Source: a virus. From it: a DNA stretch of 24,212 nucleotides. The number at the start of each line of letters is the position of its first letter. Positions within the stretch are counted from its first letter, which is position 1. The translations under genes were made by a program, and so were the position numbers. The DNA is taken from the IMG/VR virus record IMGVR_UViG_3300024346_000502, positions 1-24,212 of that record, one strand, 5' to 3'. Shown here piece by piece: positions 23,011 through 24,212 of this stretch. Below the pieces are notes generated by a model. That model was given only the letters and a program-made list of their open reading frames with translations. It did not search any database and was not told the DNA's origin.

Positions 23011-23035
23011 GGTAGTAACACCTACCAGGGTGTTA
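23011..23035 (+). repeat. Two overlapping inverted repeats at the lysin transcription start
   Basis: TAACACC (23016-23022) and GGTGTTA (23029-23035) form a perfect 7-bp inverted repeat around TACCAG. It overlaps a second repeat, GGTAG (23011-23015) with CTACC (23022-23026). The two pairings exclude each other. The 7-bp repeat may be an operator or a leader hairpin. Confidence 0.5.
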
Positions 23036-23056
23036 TTGTTTTCTAAGGAGGAAACT

Positions 23057-23620
23057 ATGATTAAATTTATCGAAAGAAACAAAGAGATCATTAGCACACT
23101 CAGTATCGTAGCACTTGTCAGTGTTTTTTCTAATGCTGCTAATGCTACCCCAGAACTAAGCACGAAGAATAATCTTAGCCTTGAACAGGCTCAGACATCG
23201 GAAACCACCTCGAAAGAGGTTTTTTTGGTTTCTAAGGCAAAAAAACTAGAGAGTTTTGAGAACAAGGTTTCTCTTACTGATTTAGAACTAAAGGAACTGC
23301 TTTCGCTAGTAGGCTTCAAGGGCAAAGACCTTGTAGTTGCTTGGGCGGTTGCTAAGAAAGAGTCTAATGGGCGACCACTGGCTTTTAACGGCAACCACAA
23401 GACTGGCGACTCATCCTATGGAATGTTCCAAATCAATATGATTGATGCCCTTGGTCCTGACCGTAGAACCAAGTTTGATCTTGACTCTAACGCCGAACTA
23501 TTTAATCCCGTCAAGAATGCAGAGATTACATACTATATGACAAATGGCGGAGAAGACTGGTCTTCATGGAAGGGTATTACCCCAAAGACCAGAATGTGGA
23601 TGAGTAAATTTCCAAAGTAA
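23057..23620 (+). CDS. Secreted lysozyme-like lysin (SLT/transglycosylase-type)
   Basis: This 187-residue protein starts at ATG 23057, with AAGGAGG upstream. An in-frame start near 23000 would lie inside the promoter. A Sec signal peptide is visible: a charged start MIKFIERNKE, a hydrophobic stretch IISTLSIVALVSVF (11-24), and ANA (28-30) as the likely cleavage site. A polar linker (31-70) follows. The catalytic domain (about 75-187) is lysozyme-like: AVAKKESNGRP with candidate catalytic Glu102, SSYGMFQIN (119-127), and FNPVKNAEITYYM then DWSSWKG, the pattern of transglycosylase-type murein hydrolases. It would cleave the glycan backbone of peptidoglycan, for host lysis or wall penetration. 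It is the only clear plus-strand gene, with its own promoter and terminator. Confidence 0.85.
   Translation: MIKFIERNKEIISTLSIVALVSVFSNAANATPELSTKNNLSLEQAQTSETTSKEVFLVSKAKKLESFENKVSLTDLELKELLSLVGFKGKDLVVAWAVAKKESNGRPLAFNGNHKTGDSSYGMFQINMIDALGPDRRTKFDLDSNAELFNPVKNAEITYYMTNGGEDWSSWKGITPKTRMWMSKFPK
23207..23226 (+). terminator. Terminator-like hairpin inside the lysin gene
   Basis: ACCTC (23207-23211), a GAAA tetraloop and GAGGT (23216-23220), then a run of seven T (23220-23226). It lies in the linker between signal peptide and catalytic domain (codons 50-57). It looks like an intrinsic terminator but falls inside an intact reading frame. Confidence 0.35.
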
Positions 23621-23635
23621 CATATAAATAAATTT

Positions 23636-23668
23636 ACCCCCTTTGAGAAATCTTTGGGGGTATTTTTA
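23636..23668 (+). terminator. Intrinsic terminator of the lysin gene
   Basis: ACCCCC (23636-23641) and GGGGGT (23656-23661) form a GC-rich stem around a 14-base loop, followed by ATTTTTA. It stands 16 bases after the lysin stop. In the minus direction the following sequence is less T-rich, so it may also weakly end the glycosyltransferase transcript. Confidence 0.75.
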
Positions 23669-23674
23669 TACCTG

Positions 23675-24212
23675 CTATAAGACTTCTCCATTTACAAAAT
23701 CAAGTCCAGCAAATTTTCCATATTGTTCCAAGGTTCTTTTTGTTCCAAGAAAACCGTCTCCTACTGTTCCTTCTGTAAGTGTCTTATAAACAATTTCTCT
23801 AGACTTTGCATTCATGGCTTCAAAATGTTCTGGAAAATCATGCCAGAATATCTTTCTTCTATTGATTTCAGGATTTGGATGCTCATGATTATAATATAAA
23901 TGATACATAAATTGTTGCTTTGGTACCAGCATGTCATATCCGTGTGTATATGCTCTTGCTGCCATCATTATCTCTTCTCCCCAAAAAGCCATATCTTTGT
24001 TTGGTGCCATAAATGGTCCTATAGTAAATACGCACCCAGCAGATATTGATTTTGTATATATCTCTCCTTCTGCTGGAACTGCAGTTTGAGAAGGAATTCT
24101 TAATTGCTTAAACTCTTCTGGTTTTTGACTAAAACTAACCTTGCTCTTGTAATCTAAGTCTAAAATGTCATGATCTATTTCTTTAAAAGTAGTATCCTTG
24201 TACCAGTAATTA
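23675..24212 (-). CDS. GlcNAc-type glycosyltransferase (GT60-like), 5' end beyond window
   Basis: The frame is open to the right edge, so the N-terminus, with the nucleotide-sugar site, is missing. The visible 178 residues include SAGCVFTIGPFM, then MAFWGEEIMMAARAYTHGYD (a W-G-E-E and T-H-G-Y-D pair), MLVPKQQFMYHLYYN and RRKIFWHDF. These match the C-terminal half of the glycosyltransferase family that includes Skp1 GlcNAc transferase Gnt1, with the usual F-x-G-E-E, aaR and ThGyd pattern. It would transfer GlcNAc or a related sugar to a protein or glycan. An internal ATG at 24010 is not the start, because homologous sequence continues upstream. It lies convergent to the lysin gene. Family confidence is good; donor and acceptor are unknown. 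Confidence 0.85.
   Translation of the reverse strand, partial: NYWYKDTTFKEIDHDILDLDYKSKVSFSQKPEEFKQLRIPSQTAVPAEGEIYTKSISAGCVFTIGPFMAPNKDMAFWGEEIMMAARAYTHGYDMLVPKQQFMYHLYYNHEHPNPEINRRKIFWHDFPEHFEAMNAKSREIVYKTLTEGTVGDGFLGTKRTLEQYGKFAGLDFVNGEVL

Noticed and set aside
23000-23056. Upstream start for the lysin gene
   Set aside because: This part overlaps the -10 box and predicted transcription start. ATG 23057 has a perfect AAGGAGG and begins a signal peptide.

Overview
This window is a fragment of an AT-rich tailed-phage genome (Caudoviricetes). The evidence is a prohead protease, a portal protein, several modular tail or fibre proteins, a lysozyme-like lysin and auxiliary metabolic and modification genes packed into overlapping operons. 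Almost everything is on the minus strand; only the lysin gene is on the plus strand. No tRNA, rRNA, integrase or CRISPR array was seen. The host cannot be fixed from sequence alone. Many genes lack a Shine-Dalgarno site and instead have a TATAAT/TATACT box 6-9 bases before the start codon. Such leaderless starts are common in Actinobacteria, so an aquatic actinobacterial host is a reasonable guess but is unproven.

Layout, read in the direction of the minus-strand genes (right to left): (i) the 3' part of a GlcNAc-type glycosyltransferase (23675 to the window end); (ii) the plus-strand secreted lysin (23057-23620) with its own promoter and terminator; (iii) a tail/appendage module (22953 down to 16201). 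This module holds a two-part structural gene interrupted by one in-frame TGA, three small structural or unknown genes, a 548-aa repeat-rich fibre, a 149-aa fibre-like protein, a 688-aa fibre with an Mtd-like N-terminus, and a 255-aa FN3-like protein ending in a long Phe/Pro repeat. It closes with a strong hairpin terminator; (iv) an island of eleven genes (16111 down to 8389): seven 2-oxoglutarate/Fe(II) oxygenases of the prolyl-4-hydroxylase type, three mutually related proteins of the DUF6065 kind, and one unknown; (v) a monomeric adenosylcobalamin-dependent ribonucleotide reductase with its own promoter; (vi) a head/adsorption module: a 1240-aa lectin-fold structural protein, a 130-aa unknown, the portal and an XkdF-type prohead protease cut by the window's left edge.

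The most interesting part is the oxygenase island. Seven intact, diverged 2OG oxygenases in near-continuous translational coupling suggest a dedicated protein (or other polymer) hydroxylation system. The gene transcribed just before the island ends in about 44 residues of only Phe and Pro. A glycosyltransferase resembling the GT60 family, whose Skp1 members glycosylate hydroxyproline, lies nearby. My hypothesis is that the phage hydroxylates, and perhaps glycosylates, proline-rich appendage proteins. This is inference. The individual enzyme families are well supported by motifs, but the substrate is not.
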